Shown here: one piece after another, positions 22,394-34,950 of the stretch
How positions within the stretch are numbered: the first letter of the stretch is position 1
How the letters are laid out: the number at the start of each line of letters is the position of its first letter
Source: Gadus chalcogrammus
Lineage: Eukaryota > Chordata > Actinopteri > Gadiformes > Gadidae
Length of the DNA stretch: 64,000 bases
NCBI RefSeq assembly: GCF_026213295.1
Contig: NC_079415.1
Coordinates: 33,685,313-33,749,312, forward strand
Direction: 5' to 3'
Translations under genes and position numbers: made by a program
Notes under the pieces: generated by a model
What the model saw: the letters and a program-made list of their open reading frames with translations, nothing else
What the model was told of the DNA's origin: nothing
The model's database searches: none

Positions 22394-23024
22394 ACAACAT
22401 CCCACACATCCCATCCACATTTGCGTCAAACAGTGTTAGGCTTACAACCCATGTAAATAGTTGTGAAATAACGTTCTTGTTGTTCTTTTAATTGTTCGTT
22501 ACTCTGACCGTTCTGTTTGATATTATGTAATGGATGTACGTGAATGATTCAGAGCATGTTGCATTTTAAGTGGCATCACTTTTGGTATCACTTTTGGTAT
22601 TTTTCTTAAAGCAATTGTAGCTGAAAATAAACATAGCCAAATTACAACCAATAGCTTCAGTCATTGAGGGCAAAAATAGGCCCAATGATCGGTCCCGATT
22701 TTTTTTTGATTTTTTTTAATTTAGTTTTACAAATCAAGAGTAGGCCTGATTTGACTAATTGGCTTTGCATCCTTTCCTTCTGCCCTTGTAGTCCAAGACA
22801 TGCTGCCCACCAGCTTTCAAAGTCCAATGCCTGCCACTGGTGGATTTGTATCAATTCACATAATGATCCCATCCTGCGATGTTGTAGTTCATCAAAACAC
22901 CCGATGAAACAACTTGAGTGTCCATACTTATGCCCCAATAGGCCACTATCAGTGCAAGCAGGCCAATGGCAACCAAGCACACAGTCCTTCCTCCCACACG
23001 TTAAAAGCTGCCACTGCTACACAC

Positions 23025-23675
23025 TAGGGGCGCCGACCAGATTTATCGGCCTGCCGATTTAATCGGCCGATTATAGCCTTTTTGAAAATAATCGGCATCG
23101 GCCTAAAAGACGCCGATTACTTTTTTTTTGATGTTATTGCGCTTAGTATCCTGCAGATTGCGCTCCTACTCGCCTAGCTAACCAACAACTTTAGCTGGAG
23201 TAAAAAAGAGGAGATTGAATTTTACCGTACAACATGAAAGCACGCTCGCTCAGGCAGCTGCGCACTCACCTCACCAATGTACACAAGACGCGTTGTTTGA
23301 GCATGTTGTGCCTGTTTTTCTTTAGGTCCCAGGCCATGTTAATTTGTTATACTCTAGACTCTAACGGTGAGACCATACTGCTCAGCACGCACGTGGTAGT
23401 CACTGCTCACGAGCGCAGCACATTGGGAGTTAGTTATTTATTTTACATTTTACTACTTACACTCTATTTTTGACTGTAATGTATTCTAAAACACTCAAGG
23501 TTCTGCATTCAATTCACATATTCGTCAAAGTGTTTAAAGTATATTTAAGGTATCAAAAACTACGTTTTATATGCTTTTTTTTTTTAATCGGCCGATTAAA
23601 TCGTAATCGTAATTTTTCTCGGAAAATAATCGGCATCGGCATCGGCACTCAAAAATCAATATCGGTCGGGCCCTA
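23025..23675. mobile_element. hAT-like DNA transposon with 8-bp target duplication (651 bp)
   Basis: Inserted in block B only. Flanking ctacacac occurs at 23,017-23,024 and 23,676-23,683, while block A has the uninterrupted gccactgctacacacacac at 12,308. The ends are imperfect inverted repeats (taggggcgccgacc against tagggcccgacc on the other strand). Inner inverted stretches contain cggccgatta and aataatcggcatcgg. No transposase is encoded, so it is non-autonomous. Confidence 0.88.
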
Positions 23676-23678
23676 CTA

Positions 23679-23699
23679 CACACACACACACACACAACA

Positions 23700-23760
<61 letters not shown>
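23679..23760. repeat. (CA)n microsatellite
   Basis: CA run with one AACACCAC interruption, equivalent to 12,317 in block A. Confidence 0.95.
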
Positions 23761-23765
<5 letters not shown>

Positions 23766-23788
23766 GCACCCCCACACAGACCAGAAGC

Positions 23789-23889
23789 GGAAGGGGGGTT
23801 GTGGCCCCCTCCCTCGCAACCCAGACCGTTACCGGAAGTCCCCTCGGAATACCCCTATAGTGGGGGTCATTATTAACTACCTGTTGTCC
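23789..23889. repeat. Copy of the right inverted-repeat arm of the 8.4-kb insertion (block B)
   Basis: Matches 12,464-12,582, including tcattattaactac and the following tgttgtcc duplication. Its partner left arm and exon 1 are not present upstream in block B. Confidence 0.75.
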
Positions 23890-23970
23890 ATCTCAGAGCT
23901 CAGCACTGATACATCATGACTCCATCATTAGTCTGAGTAACAGCTGTGTGTGTGTGTGTTGTGTTGAAGC

Positions 23971-24088
23971 CCAGGCAGCAGGCAGAGAGCAGACTCCCCT
24001 GGACCCAGCTGTGTCGCCATGAGAGTGACTGGTCTATAGGTATAACCTCCTGACCTTAAAGATGGACGCCCCTCCAGAGAGGAGAGGG
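23971..24088 (+). pseudogene. NLR gene B cassette exon 1 (decayed)
   Basis: Cassette text (cagactcccctggaccc, gatggacgcccctccagaga) is preceded by gaagcccag and followed by GAGAG|GGTAGG. It carries tgtcgccatgagagtg where others have tgtctccatgaagagtg, plus other one-base losses and gains. Confidence 0.65.
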
Positions 24089-24164
24089 TAGGAGTTTCAA
24101 CAGGCGATGAAAAACAGACCGGTTTGTTGGTATAAGACTCTACTGATACTGATATGTCAGCTGT

Positions 24165-24330
24165 GTGTGTTGTGTGTTGTGTGTGTGTGTGTGTGTGTGT
24201 TTGTGTGTGTGTGTCGTGTGTGTGTGGTGGTGTGTGTGTGTGTGTAGTGTGTGTGTGTGTGTTGTGTGTGTGGTGTGTGGTGGTGTGTGTGTGTGTGTGT
24301 GTGTTGTGTGGTGTGGTGTGTGGTGGTTGT
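24165..24330. repeat. (TG)n microsatellite, irregular
   Basis: TG run broken many times by TGG/TTG. Equivalent pure runs in block A are unbroken, which suggests indel errors in this copy. It is followed by a truncated cassette exon ending cccagcaatcaaatg. Confidence 0.9.
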
Positions 24331-24824
24331 TAGCCCAGGAGCAGCAGGAGAGAGCAGGACTCCCCTGGACCCAGCAATCAAATGAATGAAATTATATTAA
24401 GACGACCTGTAGCAGACTTTACAGGTTTAATGTTTAAAGGTTCAATGTCTTTCAAAACTGACCCATTTATTGAATCAGTCATCGTTTATCTTTGGAGTGA
24501 AGTGATTTGTTGCAAACAAATTATCCATAAAGGCTAACACAGGTCTGCGTGTAGAAATGTAGAAATGAACTGCTCTATTGTCTATGTTAGCTAAACACAT
24601 TGTTAATAAAACAGCTCATGCTCAGTGTGAAGGGTACTTAGTGTGTTTTGATGTCAACATGTAAGTTCTTAAATGCCATAATAACTTTTTCTGCACCCCC
24701 CTTAAATTTCCATTTCAATAAATTGACAAGATTATGCAATCAAAGTATTTGATAGTCCTGCAAATTAAATGATCAATGAAACGACATCCACAAATCCTAA
24801 CTTCCAGATGGTTTTGTTTGTCAG

Positions 24825-24940
24825 AAGGAGGCTGGAGAGAGCAGACTTCCCTGGACACAGCTGTGTCTCATGAAGAGTGACTGGTCTATACGGTATACCT
24901 CCTGACCTTAAAGATGGACGCCCCTCCAGAAGATGGAGAG
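24825..24940 (+). pseudogene. NLR gene B cassette exon 2 (indels)
   Basis: Between tttgtcag and GAGAG|GTAGG. Differences from the intact cassette include ggacacag, gtctcatgaag (one C lost) and ctatacggtatac. The frame is not maintained. Confidence 0.65.
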
Positions 24941-25035
24941 GTAGGAGTTTCACAACAGGACGATGAAAACAGGACGGTTTGTTGTTATCAGACTACTGAT
25001 GCTGATGTTTACAGGTCAGGAAAAAAAAACAATAG

Positions 25036-25061
25036 ATTGTGTGTGTGTGGGTGTGTGTGTG

Positions 25062-25106
<45 letters not shown>

Positions 25107-25303
25107 TGTGAGACGTTGTCCATCTCAGAGCTCAGCAGTGATACATCATGACTCCATCATTACTCTTAGTAAAGCTGTGTGTGTGTGTGTGTGTGTGTGT
25201 GTTGTGTGGTGTGTGTGTGGTGTGTGTGTGGTGTGTGTGTGTGGTGTGTGGTGTGTGTGTGTTGTGGTGTGTGTGTGGTGTAGTGTGGTGGTGTGGTGTG
25301 TGT
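25036..25303. repeat. (TG)n microsatellites, irregular
   Basis: Two TG stretches separated by intronic gttgtccatctcagagctca, the same intron text that follows exon 1 in block C. The second stretch is peppered with TGG. Confidence 0.9.
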
Positions 25304-25313
25304 TGAAGCCCAG

Positions 25314-25430
25314 GAGCAGCGAGCAGAGAGCAGACTCCCCTGGACCCAGCTGGTGTCTCCATGAAGAGTGACTGGTCTATAGGTATACCTCCTGACTTTA
25401 AAGGATGGGACACCCCTCCAGAGAGGAGAG
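25314..25430 (+). pseudogene. NLR gene B cassette exon 3 (indels)
   Basis: After gaagcccag; includes gacccagctggtgtctcc and aaaggatgggacaccc, each with extra bases against the family. Donor GAGAG|GTAGG is kept. Confidence 0.65.
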
Positions 25431-25507
25431 GTAGGAGTTTTCAAACAGACGATGGAAAACATGACCGGTTTTGTTGTTATCAGACTCTAATGATACTGAT
25501 GTTTACA

Positions 25508-26865
25508 GGCCCAGTTTCCCGAAAGCATCGTTAGCCTAAGTGGATCGTGAAGTGCGTCGTACGAGCATCGTACAGTTTTCACAGCTTTTCCCGAAAGGAT
25601 CGTTGGTAACGAACGTTGTGAAACCGCTCGTAGCTAACGAGGACTCCATGGGTACTCGTAGGACGCTAAGAGCATCGTTAGCCTACTTTAGCCTCAGTGG
25701 CGTCACCAGCGGACATTCCTAGTATTGGATGCGTTTTATTAAAACACATCCAATACCACGGAATGCCGAGCTTGAGCCATTCGCAACCAAAAACAGTGGT
25801 TACCGCCGATATATTACTCAAAGACTACTGTTAGATTTAAACAGCAAAGATAGAGACATGTTAGAAGTCAACAACAACATCATTTATTGCAGCAATTAAA
25901 AAATTCCATAAATACATTGCGCAGCCGAAATGTAACGCCCTGATCAAACGCCACGTCCACAAGGCATATAATAAAATGAAATGATTACATTGCTCTGGTT
26001 AAAATGTCCTCTTATGATCAATGACAGAAGACATAGGCTACTAGACTTGCATCATGCTGAGGACCAGCGCTTGTTCAAGAATTACTACAGGCGTTTTTTT
26101 GTTGCGATTGTTTGCATTAAGCACTGTAGGCGCTTCAGTGAGGCTGTGATGAAATCCACTATTTATTGGACCCTGTCTAGACGGTAACGAACATCCCTGA
26201 CCATAGTTAATCGCGTTTGTAGTTCCTCCACTCAGACGTGGAACTCATTATTGCAATGCGGGGTGTCTTCATTTATAAAAAAATGAAACATTCGGGAGTA
26301 CGCAATAATACAAATGATTCTAAAGAGGTCAGAGACTCCGTGCGCAGCCCCCCCTCCCCGCCTTCCCCAGTGAACCCAGAAACCCCGCGCCGTGGACGAA
26401 ACGGGGGATTTGACCCCCTCGGTTTGACACAGGAAACTTGAGATAAGAAGGTGAAATCGCGGGCGTTGCCAATAAGCTGCCGACCGAACCGGCTCGGCAG
26501 TGTGAGAAAGACCTATAGCCAGGGTTGGACGTTAGGTGGGAGGCAGGAGTGGGAGCTGAGCTCCCATAGAGAGAGGTCTGGCCTCCCATGAAAGCAGCCA
26601 AAACTCAAATATCTGTGTGGGTCTCTGAAAATACAGCAGCATGATAATTGTAATTACAAAGAAAGCTATTTTCCCTTCCACATGCAGAGTAATATGGCGT
26701 TAAGTGGGACAATAGAAGGGCACGTGCAGGTGAACGGAGCAGCGTTCCACGGCATGAGAAGAGCCGTGTCATGATAGCCCATATATCATAGCCCACCCCC
26801 ACCCCCCCGGTCCCCCCCCCCCCAAAATTCAGCACAAGGCCGGTACGGTCCCCCCCCCCCGTTAA
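25508..26865. mobile_element. Interspersed repeat inserted in intron (copy in block B)
   Basis: Block B counterpart of 14,516-15,815, starting ggcccagtttcccgaaagca. The same internal motifs and the same poly-C patches occur near its right end (26,790-26,860). Confidence 0.5.
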
Positions 26866-26869
26866 CAAC

Positions 26870-26996
<127 letters not shown>

Positions 26997-27001
26997 TACA
27001 G

Positions 27002-27068
27002 ACACCAGGAGAGGTCAAAGGTCACCAGTGCTCAGTCTGTACAGCAGCATCAAACAGAGCTGATCAAG
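27002..27068 (+). CDS. NLR gene B linker exon
   Basis: 67 nt from ttcttacag to AAG|GTGTG. It has one leading base and then codons for HQERSKVTSAQSVQQHQTEL and IK, phase 2 in and 0 out. This matches the cassette donors upstream and the pre-FISNA exon downstream. It is the only linker copy with fully consistent phases. Confidence 0.75.
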
Positions 27069-27252
27069 GTGTGTAAATATCCACCAAGTCATCTGACTTC
27101 AGCTCTACATGAACATCAGAAAGCATCTCTTGTGGTGCTCATCGTCTCCAGGCTTCCCTCTTTAGACCAGCGGACGTGAATCCAGGACAGATGCTTCTGA
27201 TGTCCTCAGTGAGTTCAGAGTAAAGTTCTCCTTGATGTTTGTTCTGTTCCAG

Positions 27253-27483
27253 AGGGGCTGAGGAGAACGCACACGCTTTCCTAGACAAGGAGCTGAAGAA
27301 GCTCTGGAGGGATCTCTTCTCAGATTACCAACAATGCTCAGAGGCCGTCAGAGGGAGGAGGAGGAGAGTTGATGCTAAGACGAGGAGCAGAGGAGGCGGT
27401 GCGATAGAGGGAGTGGTGGACATCACAAGCTCTGCCTGATGGAGATGAACCAGGAGGAACTGGTCCGACACACTGTGGGGCGG
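27253..27483 (+). pseudogene. NLR gene B pre-FISNA exon (frameshifted)
   Basis: Starts aggggctgagg where A and C have agggctgagg, a 1-base gain in the second codon. Other differences follow (gaggccgtcagagg, ctggtccgacac). The family peptide KELKKLWRDLFSDY is still readable in one frame. Confidence 0.7.
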
Positions 27484-27679
27484 GTAAGAGACTCTTATTT
27501 TGAAAACAGAGGAGACAATTATTTGAAGCGCAGAAGACTCTATCTTGAAAACATGAAAATGTATATTATAAGAGTAGTATGAGACTCTTATTTGTTCTGT
27601 TCAGACTAAATAACATAATACAATTAGTGTTAAGAGATTTCTTCATTATAATTCATCAATGTGGAGGATATCTTTCTTC

Positions 27680-28015
27680 TTGGGGTTAATGGTTTGATCC
27701 AGATACGAACGGTTTATTGTCGGCGATCAGGGTTAATGGTTTGATCCAGTATTTGTAGGGTTTATTGTGGGGGGATCAGGTTTAAAATGGTTTGACGTTA
27801 TGCAGGGTTATTGTGGGGGTTTCATGTTAAATGGTTTGGTCCAGATATATAGGTTATTGTGGTTCCCCGATCAGGTTAATGGTTTGGTCCAGATATGTAG
27901 GGTTATTGTAGGATTATCAGGTTAAATGATTTTGATCCAGATATTCAGTGTTATTGTGGGGTTGAAGTGAAATGGTTTGATCCAGATAATGAAAGGTTAT
28001 GGTGCGGTCCATCAG
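27680..28015. repeat. ~45-bp intronic minisatellite (block B)
   Basis: Same array as in block A, with many 1-base differences. Confidence 0.85.
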
Positions 28016-28357
28016 GATAAAGCAATGTTAAACAATAAAATGCCAAATCAACAGCAGAATACACTATAAGTGGGAATAAGTGGAAGAGATGCATCACTAT
28101 CTTGTTATATCAGCATATGAACGTTAATTTCAACGATTCACTATCATTGTTATTATCATTAGATCAATGATTTTTCTGTGTAAATAACAAACAAAAAAGA
28201 AAAAAAATATGTATCCATTCCTTGTTACGACCAGCTTCTCGAACCACAAGTAATGAAGTCAGTAAATATTATGAAGATGATCATTTTTCAGGAAATATTA
28301 ACATGCTTCAAGTGATGTCACCATCCACTATCTGATGTCTTCTCTCATTTCCTGTAG

Positions 28358-30161
28358 GTTCTGCTGCTGTTGAGTGCCAACATAAAATCAAAGTCTCATT
28401 GAAGAAGACGTTAAAGTGTGTGTCTGAGGGAATCCCTAAAGCAGGAAATCCAACGGGTTCTGAATGACTTCTACACAGAGCTTCTTCATCACAGAGAGAG
28501 GCTAGTGGAGAGGTCAACAAAGAGCATGAGGTCAGACTGATTGGAAAACAGCTTCCAGGAAACCAGCCAAGGAAGGAAGAAACACCAATCAAATGTGAAG
28601 ACATCTTTAAACCCTTACCTGGACGATATCAACCAATCAGAACAATAGTGACAACTGGAGTGGCCGGCATTGGTAAAACCATCGTAACACAAAAGTTCAC
28701 TCTGGACTGGGCTGAAGACAACGCCAACCATGACATACACTTCACATTTCTCTTAACTTTCAGGGAGCTGAATTTACTGAAAGAGAAAGAGTTTAGCTTG
28801 GTGGAACTTCTTCATCACTTCTTTTATTGAGACCAAAGAAGCAGGAATCTGCAGATTATGAACGGTTTCAATAGTTGTCCTTCATTTGGAATGGTCTGGA
28901 TGAGTGTCGACTTCCGGCTGGACTTCCAGAACAACCAGACCTGGACGGATGTCAACCGAGCCGACCCTCAGTGGACGTGCTGCTGGACAAACCTCCCATC
29001 AGGGGAGGTCCTGCTTCACTCCGCTTCGCATCTGGATAACACACGCCCTGCGGCAGCCAATCGGATCCCTGCTGAGGTGTTGGCCATGGGTGGACAGAGG
29101 TGAGGGGGTTTTTTCACTGACCCCAGAAGGAGGAGTACTTCAGGAAGAGATTCAGAGAGGAGGAGGACGCTGGCCAACACAAATCATCTCCCACGTTCAA
29201 GAATCCCGAAGCCTCCACATCATGTGTCACATCCCAGTCTTCTGTTGGATCACTGCTACAGTTCTGGAGGACATCTTAAAATCCCAGATAGAAGAGATGC
29301 CCAAGACCGTGACTCAGATGTACAGCTACTTCCTTTGGTTCAGTCGATACAGGGGGACAGGAAAGTACCATGGGAGAGCTTGAAACAGATCCATACTGGG
29401 GTCTTAGGAGCAGGAGATATTGTTTCTTGGGAAGGAAATGGCTTAACCAGCTGGGAAAGCGCAACCTGATCTTTACGAGGAGACCTGGAGAGTGTGACAT
29501 GATATCACAGCAGCCTCAGTGTATCAGGATGTGTTCACCCAGATATTTAAAGGGAGTGTGTGGGATTGTACCAGGACAAGGTGTTCTGCTTTGTCCATCG
29601 AGCTCAGGAGTTTCTGGCTGCCCCTTTATGTCTTCTGGTCTTCATCAACGAATGGTTGTCAACTGCTATCAGAAGAACCACCCCTCTGGGGAAGATTAAA
29701 CTCCTCCTCCTTACCAGGTGCTGTGGGACAAGGCCTTACAGGTGAGAACGGACAACTGGACTTGTTCCCTCCGCTTCCTCTTGAGGGCCCTCTCTGGAGA
29801 CCATAAGATTGTCTACGATGGTATGCTGGACCACAGACAGAACAGCCAGACCAATACAAAACAGTGGCTACATCAAGAAGAAGATAGATGGAGATCTCCT
29901 CCAGAGAGAAGCATCAATCTGTTCCACTGTCTGAATGAGCTGACGACCGTTCTCTAGTGAAGGAGATCGAACAGTCCCTGACATCAGGAAGTCTCTCCAG
30001 AGACTATCTCTCTCCTGCTCAACTGTCAGCTCTGGCCTTCATCCTACTGAACCCCACTGCAGCCAAGAGGAGCTGGGACGTGTTTGACCTGAAGAATACT
30101 CTGCTTCAGGAGGAGGGTCTTCTGAGGCTGCTGCCAGTGGTCAAAGCCTCTAAACATCTCT
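28358..30161 (+). pseudogene. NLR gene B FISNA-NACHT exon, many frameshifts
   Basis: From cctgtag to ACATCTCT|GTAGGT. Readable pieces are Walker A GVAGIGKT (in the frame from 28,648), LDWAEDNANHDIHFTFLLTF, a Walker B region (gtctggatgagtgtcgactt at 28,890), [18 protein letters not shown] text, and the C-terminal helical part near 29,900-30,150. At least a dozen 1-base gains or losses split it over all three frames. Either a decayed gene or a poor consensus. Confidence 0.85.
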
Positions 30162-30594
30162 GTAGGTTCACTAATAACATGGATACAATACACACTACAC
30201 AATATAAATATAACTGGGAATATAAGGTTAAAATAGTATGCAAAAATCCCGGTAGTTTATAACAAACAGTGTTACTGTTCTACTAAACATAATTAAAATT
30301 ACTAGTTGATATTATACATAAAATCTCTTTTGTCCTATGGACGTATATGTATTGCAGTACACGTAAGAGAATATCAGAACAATAGACTATTAGAAGAAGT
30401 ATCGTTCAAAAACATTTTCAATCCCAAATAAATAACTATTTAACATTTAACATTGAATATATAATGAAAATGTATGCATCTAATTATTTAGTAATTTTTG
30501 GTAAACTAATAACATTCTTCATTATGGAATAACTTAAAGCTTTCTGTTGTTTTGATCGCAGAGTTCCTAACAGTTGTGTTCATTGTGTGTAAAG

Positions 30595-30768
30595 GCTCAA
30601 TGGCTGTCATCTGTCAGAGAGATGCTGTGAAGCTCTGGCCTCAGTTCTCAGCTCCAACTCCTGTTGTCTGAGAGAGCTGGATCTGAGTACCAATGATCTG
30701 CAGGATTCAGGAGTGAAGCTGCTCTCTGCTGGACTGGGGAGTCCAAACTGTACACTGGAAACTCTCAG
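30595..30768 (+). CDS. NLR gene B LRR exon 1
   Basis: 174 nt, phase 2-2, intact. Nearly identical to 19,510-19,683. It encodes a ribonuclease-inhibitor-type repeat ([20 protein letters not shown], then [19 protein letters not shown]). Confidence 0.85.
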
Positions 30769-32012
30769 GTCAGTTTCACTCAATGTGCAAAACAGTTACA
30801 AATAAATGTTAAAAGTCAGAGTTATATAACTAATCTTATCTCAGTACCTGTGATGACCACATTCAAGACTTTCATATCATATAAAGGCTACCCCTTGTTG
30901 TTGAGGTGGATATTGAAATCCATCCATATGCTTGCAAATCTTTCATTATAAATATAAACCCAAAACATAACGATAGTGTCCCCTGTATACAGGATGTTGA
31001 TGGTAGAGAGCAGGGTGAAATATAGGGGGTCCTGGGAGGGTCAGAGACCCCTAGTTGGATGCCTAAGACCTCCTGAAAGCCACAACAGCAACATTTCATA
31101 AAAATGATTTGAAACCTGCAATAGTCAAACAAAATATATTTTTAAAAGCTTAATATGTCCAGTATTCATTATTAAACGCACAAAACATATATTCACACAC
31201 ATGAATAGGTTTCAGAAAGATATTTTTAATATTGTGTAACCCGGGTGAAGAGACTAACTTAAAAAGCTCTTTATGTATACAATAAGTTATTGTTGATATG
31301 TAGGATACATCAATAATTATCTTTTCATTATTAAATAAGTCAACTCACTATTATTATTATTTTTTTACCTTGCTCAGTTTATTTGGTTATATTGATGATA
31401 TTTGGGTTCAACCAATAGGATTGGTTGATATCGAGACTTCGGGTTCATCTGGGGAAGGGTGAGAGGTCACGAGTGAGCGGGAAAAAGGAGAGAGAGGGAA
31501 GAGACAAAGGAGGAGAGTTCTTTATGCTCTCTAGAGATCGCCCAGCTAAATGATGTTTAGACATTTACTTCTTAGTTGTTTGACGGTTAAAGGAGTACGG
31601 GAGAGAGTTTATGTGGGGCCGGTTTTATTGGTGTTTCTGTTTGTGTCTGGGATGTTGTGGACGGAAACCTCAGTCTTCTCCGCTCCCTATAATGGTACCG
31701 GGACTTTTTATGATGGTATAATGTGTATGTTGTATAACATTATTATTATGATTGTCATGTAGTCAGACAGTAAGTGCGGTTTAGAGTCGTTTCATAAAGT
31801 TTAATAACAACCTATTAATAAAATTGTATGCTTAAGTGAAGTATAATGATAATTGTTGTTTGATAATTTAACATCTGTGTGAAATCTTTCTTCATATTTT
31901 AAGATCCAGGTTATTCATAGTATTTATTATTTCATGTATTTAAAAAAACGGTTTAAAATTCTCCTATAATTTAACTACAGTTCCTAACAGGTTGTGTTTA
32001 TTTTGTGTGAAG

Positions 32013-32185
32013 GCTCAATGGCTGTCATCTGTCAGAGGAATGCTGTGAAGCTCTGGCCTCAGTTCTCAGCTCCAACTCCTCTAGTCTGAAAAAGCTGGAG
32101 CTGAGTACCAATGATCTGCAGGATTCAGGAGTGAAGCGCTCTCTGCTGGACTGGGGAGTCCGCACTGTACACTGGAAACTCTCAG
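32013..32185 (+). pseudogene. NLR gene B LRR exon 2 (1-base deletion)
   Basis: 173 nt instead of 174: gtgaagcgctctctg lacks the T of gtgaagctgctctctg near 32,137. Splice sites are kept. The intron before it (30,769-32,012) has no gene. Confidence 0.8.
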
Positions 32186-32611
32186 GTCAGTTATCAGCCT
32201 CTTCTTCAAACTGGTTATTCTAGCTTCCAGTAAGTGCTGCTCCTGCCTCATTTCTGTTGCTCTTTCCCTGCTGACAAAACACTCCCTGGCTCTACACAAT
32301 GTTAGAACATGTGAAGAAACGGTCTTAGTGGACCAAACACAGCAGACTTCTCCTGACTCTAACCAAACAATATCTCATTGAGTTTGTAGCTATTGAGAAA
32401 GAGCATTTGTTTAAGACCCTGTTTCACATCCAAGTGAAGGAACTTGTGATGATGTCATCTCCCCCACTTCCTTTTCCTGTTTCTCAGACTCTCAGGGTGG
32501 ACACAGTTTTGTCTCCATGAAGTATCAATAAAGCTATATCTCCAAAGGTATTGAATACACTTTATAAATGTGGTACTTTAGTACAAACTGCTCTCAACCA
32601 GATACAATAAA

Positions 32612-32659
32612 TGGTGTGTGTGTGGGTGGTGTGTGCGTGTGTGTGTGTGTGTGTGTGTG

Positions 32660-32707
<48 letters not shown>

Positions 32708-32732
32708 TGTGTGTGTGTGTGTGGTGTGTGTG
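32612..32732. repeat. (TG)n microsatellite ending at an LRR acceptor
   Basis: TG run with TGG and GAT interruptions that itself supplies the ...tgtgtgtgcag acceptor of the next exon. Confidence 0.94.
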
Positions 32733-32735
32733 CAG

Positions 32736-32909
32736 GTTGTCTGGCTGCCTGGTCACACAGGAAGGCTGTGCTTCTCTGGCCTCAGCTCTGAGCTCCAACC
32801 CCTCCCCATCTGAGAGAGCTGGACCTGAGCTACAATCACCAGGAGACTCTGGAGCTGCGCTGCTCTCTGCTGGACTGGAGGATCCATGCTGGAGACTGGA
32901 CACTCTCAG
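32736..32909 (+). CDS. NLR gene B last LRR exon, with compensating indels
   Basis: 174 nt, phase 2-2, starting LSGCLVTQEGCASLASALSS. Near 32,805 one base is gained (ctccccatctg) and near 32,844 one is lost (aatcaccagg). Between them about 13 residues are read out of frame, replacing the usual LLRVLDLSYNHPG. The exon stays open but the central repeat strand is destroyed. Confidence 0.8.
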
Positions 32910-33084
32910 GTATGGAGAGGACAGCTCAGCGCTCAGGGACAAAGTCTCCTACAAGTATTCAAGCCGCTGCTAGATTAAGTGGTTTGAAGAGGCAGCTGTC
33001 ACTCATGTTGTGTAGAAAGTGATGAGACAGCAGATGATGAAGGTGAATGTTCAACATGCTGCTCTCACTTTGTTTCCCCCCCAG

Positions 33085-33131
33085 TGTGGAGCACGGTGGA
33101 GTGTGGAGGCTGAAACCAGCTCTGAAGAAGT
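33085..33131 (+). CDS. NLR gene B pre-PRY linker exon
   Basis: 47 nt between ttccccccccag and T|GTAAG. It encodes VEHGGVWRLKPALKK and supplies the first base of the Tyr codon that starts PRY. Phase 2 in, phase 1 out. Confidence 0.85.
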
Positions 33132-33320
33132 GTAAGTGTCTGTTTGATTCATCACAAAACACACTCACTATTGAGATGGAAAGTCCATCCACACAGCAGG
33201 AAGTGAGATCAGATCCAACTGGGGATGAAGATGATGGCTGACATCATGTATCTTACATATATTAATACAGTCCACCATCACAGTTAAACCTGCTTGTATA
33301 AAACCCAGCAGGTATTACAT

Positions 33321-33712
33321 TGTTACACTTGAGGGGGGGCGACCGGGCTGAGGGGGGAGGGGGGGTGACGGGGCTGAGGGGAGCGATGAGGGGGAGGGGG
33401 AGGGGGAGGGGGGGTGGACGGTGTCTGAGGGGGGGCGGGGTGAGGGGAGGGGGGATGAAGGGGCTGAGGGGGAGGGGAGGTGGGGTTGACTGGGATGAGG
33501 GGTAGGGGGGGGCTGAGGGGGATGGGGAGGAGGGATGAAGGGTGCGAGGGGAGGGGAGGTGTGGACTGAGGGGGGGGGGGGCTGAGGGGAGGGGGGGGCG
33601 GGGCTGAGGGGGTGCTGAGGGTGCTGAGGGTGAGGGGGAGGGGGGGGTGACGAGGGGGAGGGGGGATGACGGGACTGAGGGGGAGGGGGAGAGGCTGATG
33701 GGGAGGGGGGCT
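33321..33712. repeat. G-rich intronic minisatellite (block B)
   Basis: About 390 bases of gagggggaggggg/gctgaggggg units on the + strand, with many G runs of four or more. The matching array in block C (57,504-58,752) is three times longer. Pro-rich frames on the minus strand are artefacts. Confidence 0.93.
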
Positions 33713-33857
33713 GAAGAAGAAGATGAGAGCGATCACAAAAAGATGTCTGAAAGAGAATAAAAAAGAAGAAGAGCAGGAGAACCAGTACTAGTGATGATGA
33801 TGATGGTGATTGATGAAGAGCGGTTCCAGCAGCTCATCATGTCTGGTTCTCCCTCAG

Positions 33858-34409
33858 ATGCCTGTGACCTCACACTGGACCCCCCAACACGGCCCACAGA
33901 CGACTCTCTCTGTCTGAGGACAACAGGAAGGTGACGCGGGGTGAAGAGGACCAGTCGTATCCGGATCACCCAGACAGATTTGACTCCCGGCACCAGGTGT
34001 TGGGTAGAGAGGCTCTGACTGGCCGCTGTTACTGGGAGGTAGAGAGGAGAGGAGAGGTTGGTATAGGAGTGACATACAGAGGAATCACAAGGAGAGGAGG
34101 GGGTGGTGACAGCGGGCTTGGATATAACAACAAGTCCTGGGTTCTTCATTGTTATGATGGTGGTTACTCTGCCCGGTACAACGGTATACAGACAGTCCTC
34201 CCTCTCCGCCCCGCTGGCTCCACCAGAGTAGGAGTGTATCTGGACCGGCCTGCTGGCTCTCTGTCCTTCTACAGAGTGTCCCCAGGTGGAGGAGGGTCCT
34301 CAGACACACTGACACACCTCCACACCTTCTGCTCCTCCTTCACCCAGGAGGACCCTCCGGGGGTGGGGGTATGGTGGTGGGGGGGGTCAGCTCTCTGTGT
34401 CGGTTGTAG
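33858..34409 (+). pseudogene. NLR gene B PRY-SPRY (B30.2) exon, frameshifted at both ends
   Basis: Acceptor ccctcag. PRY starts with the family text ACDLTLDP, but the C run in actggaccccccaacacg has two extra bases, which shifts the frame. From about 33,931 the frame is open: [44 protein letters not shown]. The end is again out of frame near 34,360, so the usual ALCRL-stop (TAG at 34,407-34,409) is not reached in that frame. B30.2 domains serve as protein-interaction or ligand-recognition modules at the C-terminus of many fish NLRs. Confidence 0.88.
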
Positions 34410-34445
34410 AAAAAAAAAAAGGGACCTCCTGACTGAGCATGGCCC

Positions 34446-34835
<390 letters not shown>

Positions 34836-34845
34836 GTGTGTCTAT

Positions 34846-34891
34846 AATTACTTGTGTGTGGGTGTGTGTGTGTGCCGGTGTGCTGTGTGTG

Positions 34892-34948
<57 letters not shown>

Positions 34949-34950
34949 AG
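34846..34950. repeat. (TG)n microsatellite
   Basis: TG run with GC units at the 3' end. Confidence 0.93.

Noticed and set aside
31550..31762. 70-codon frame in the block B intron with a hydrophobic middle (small membrane protein?)
   Set aside because: The matching region of block A (20,490-20,710) is frame-broken and the frame is absent from C. Probably chance within an intron.
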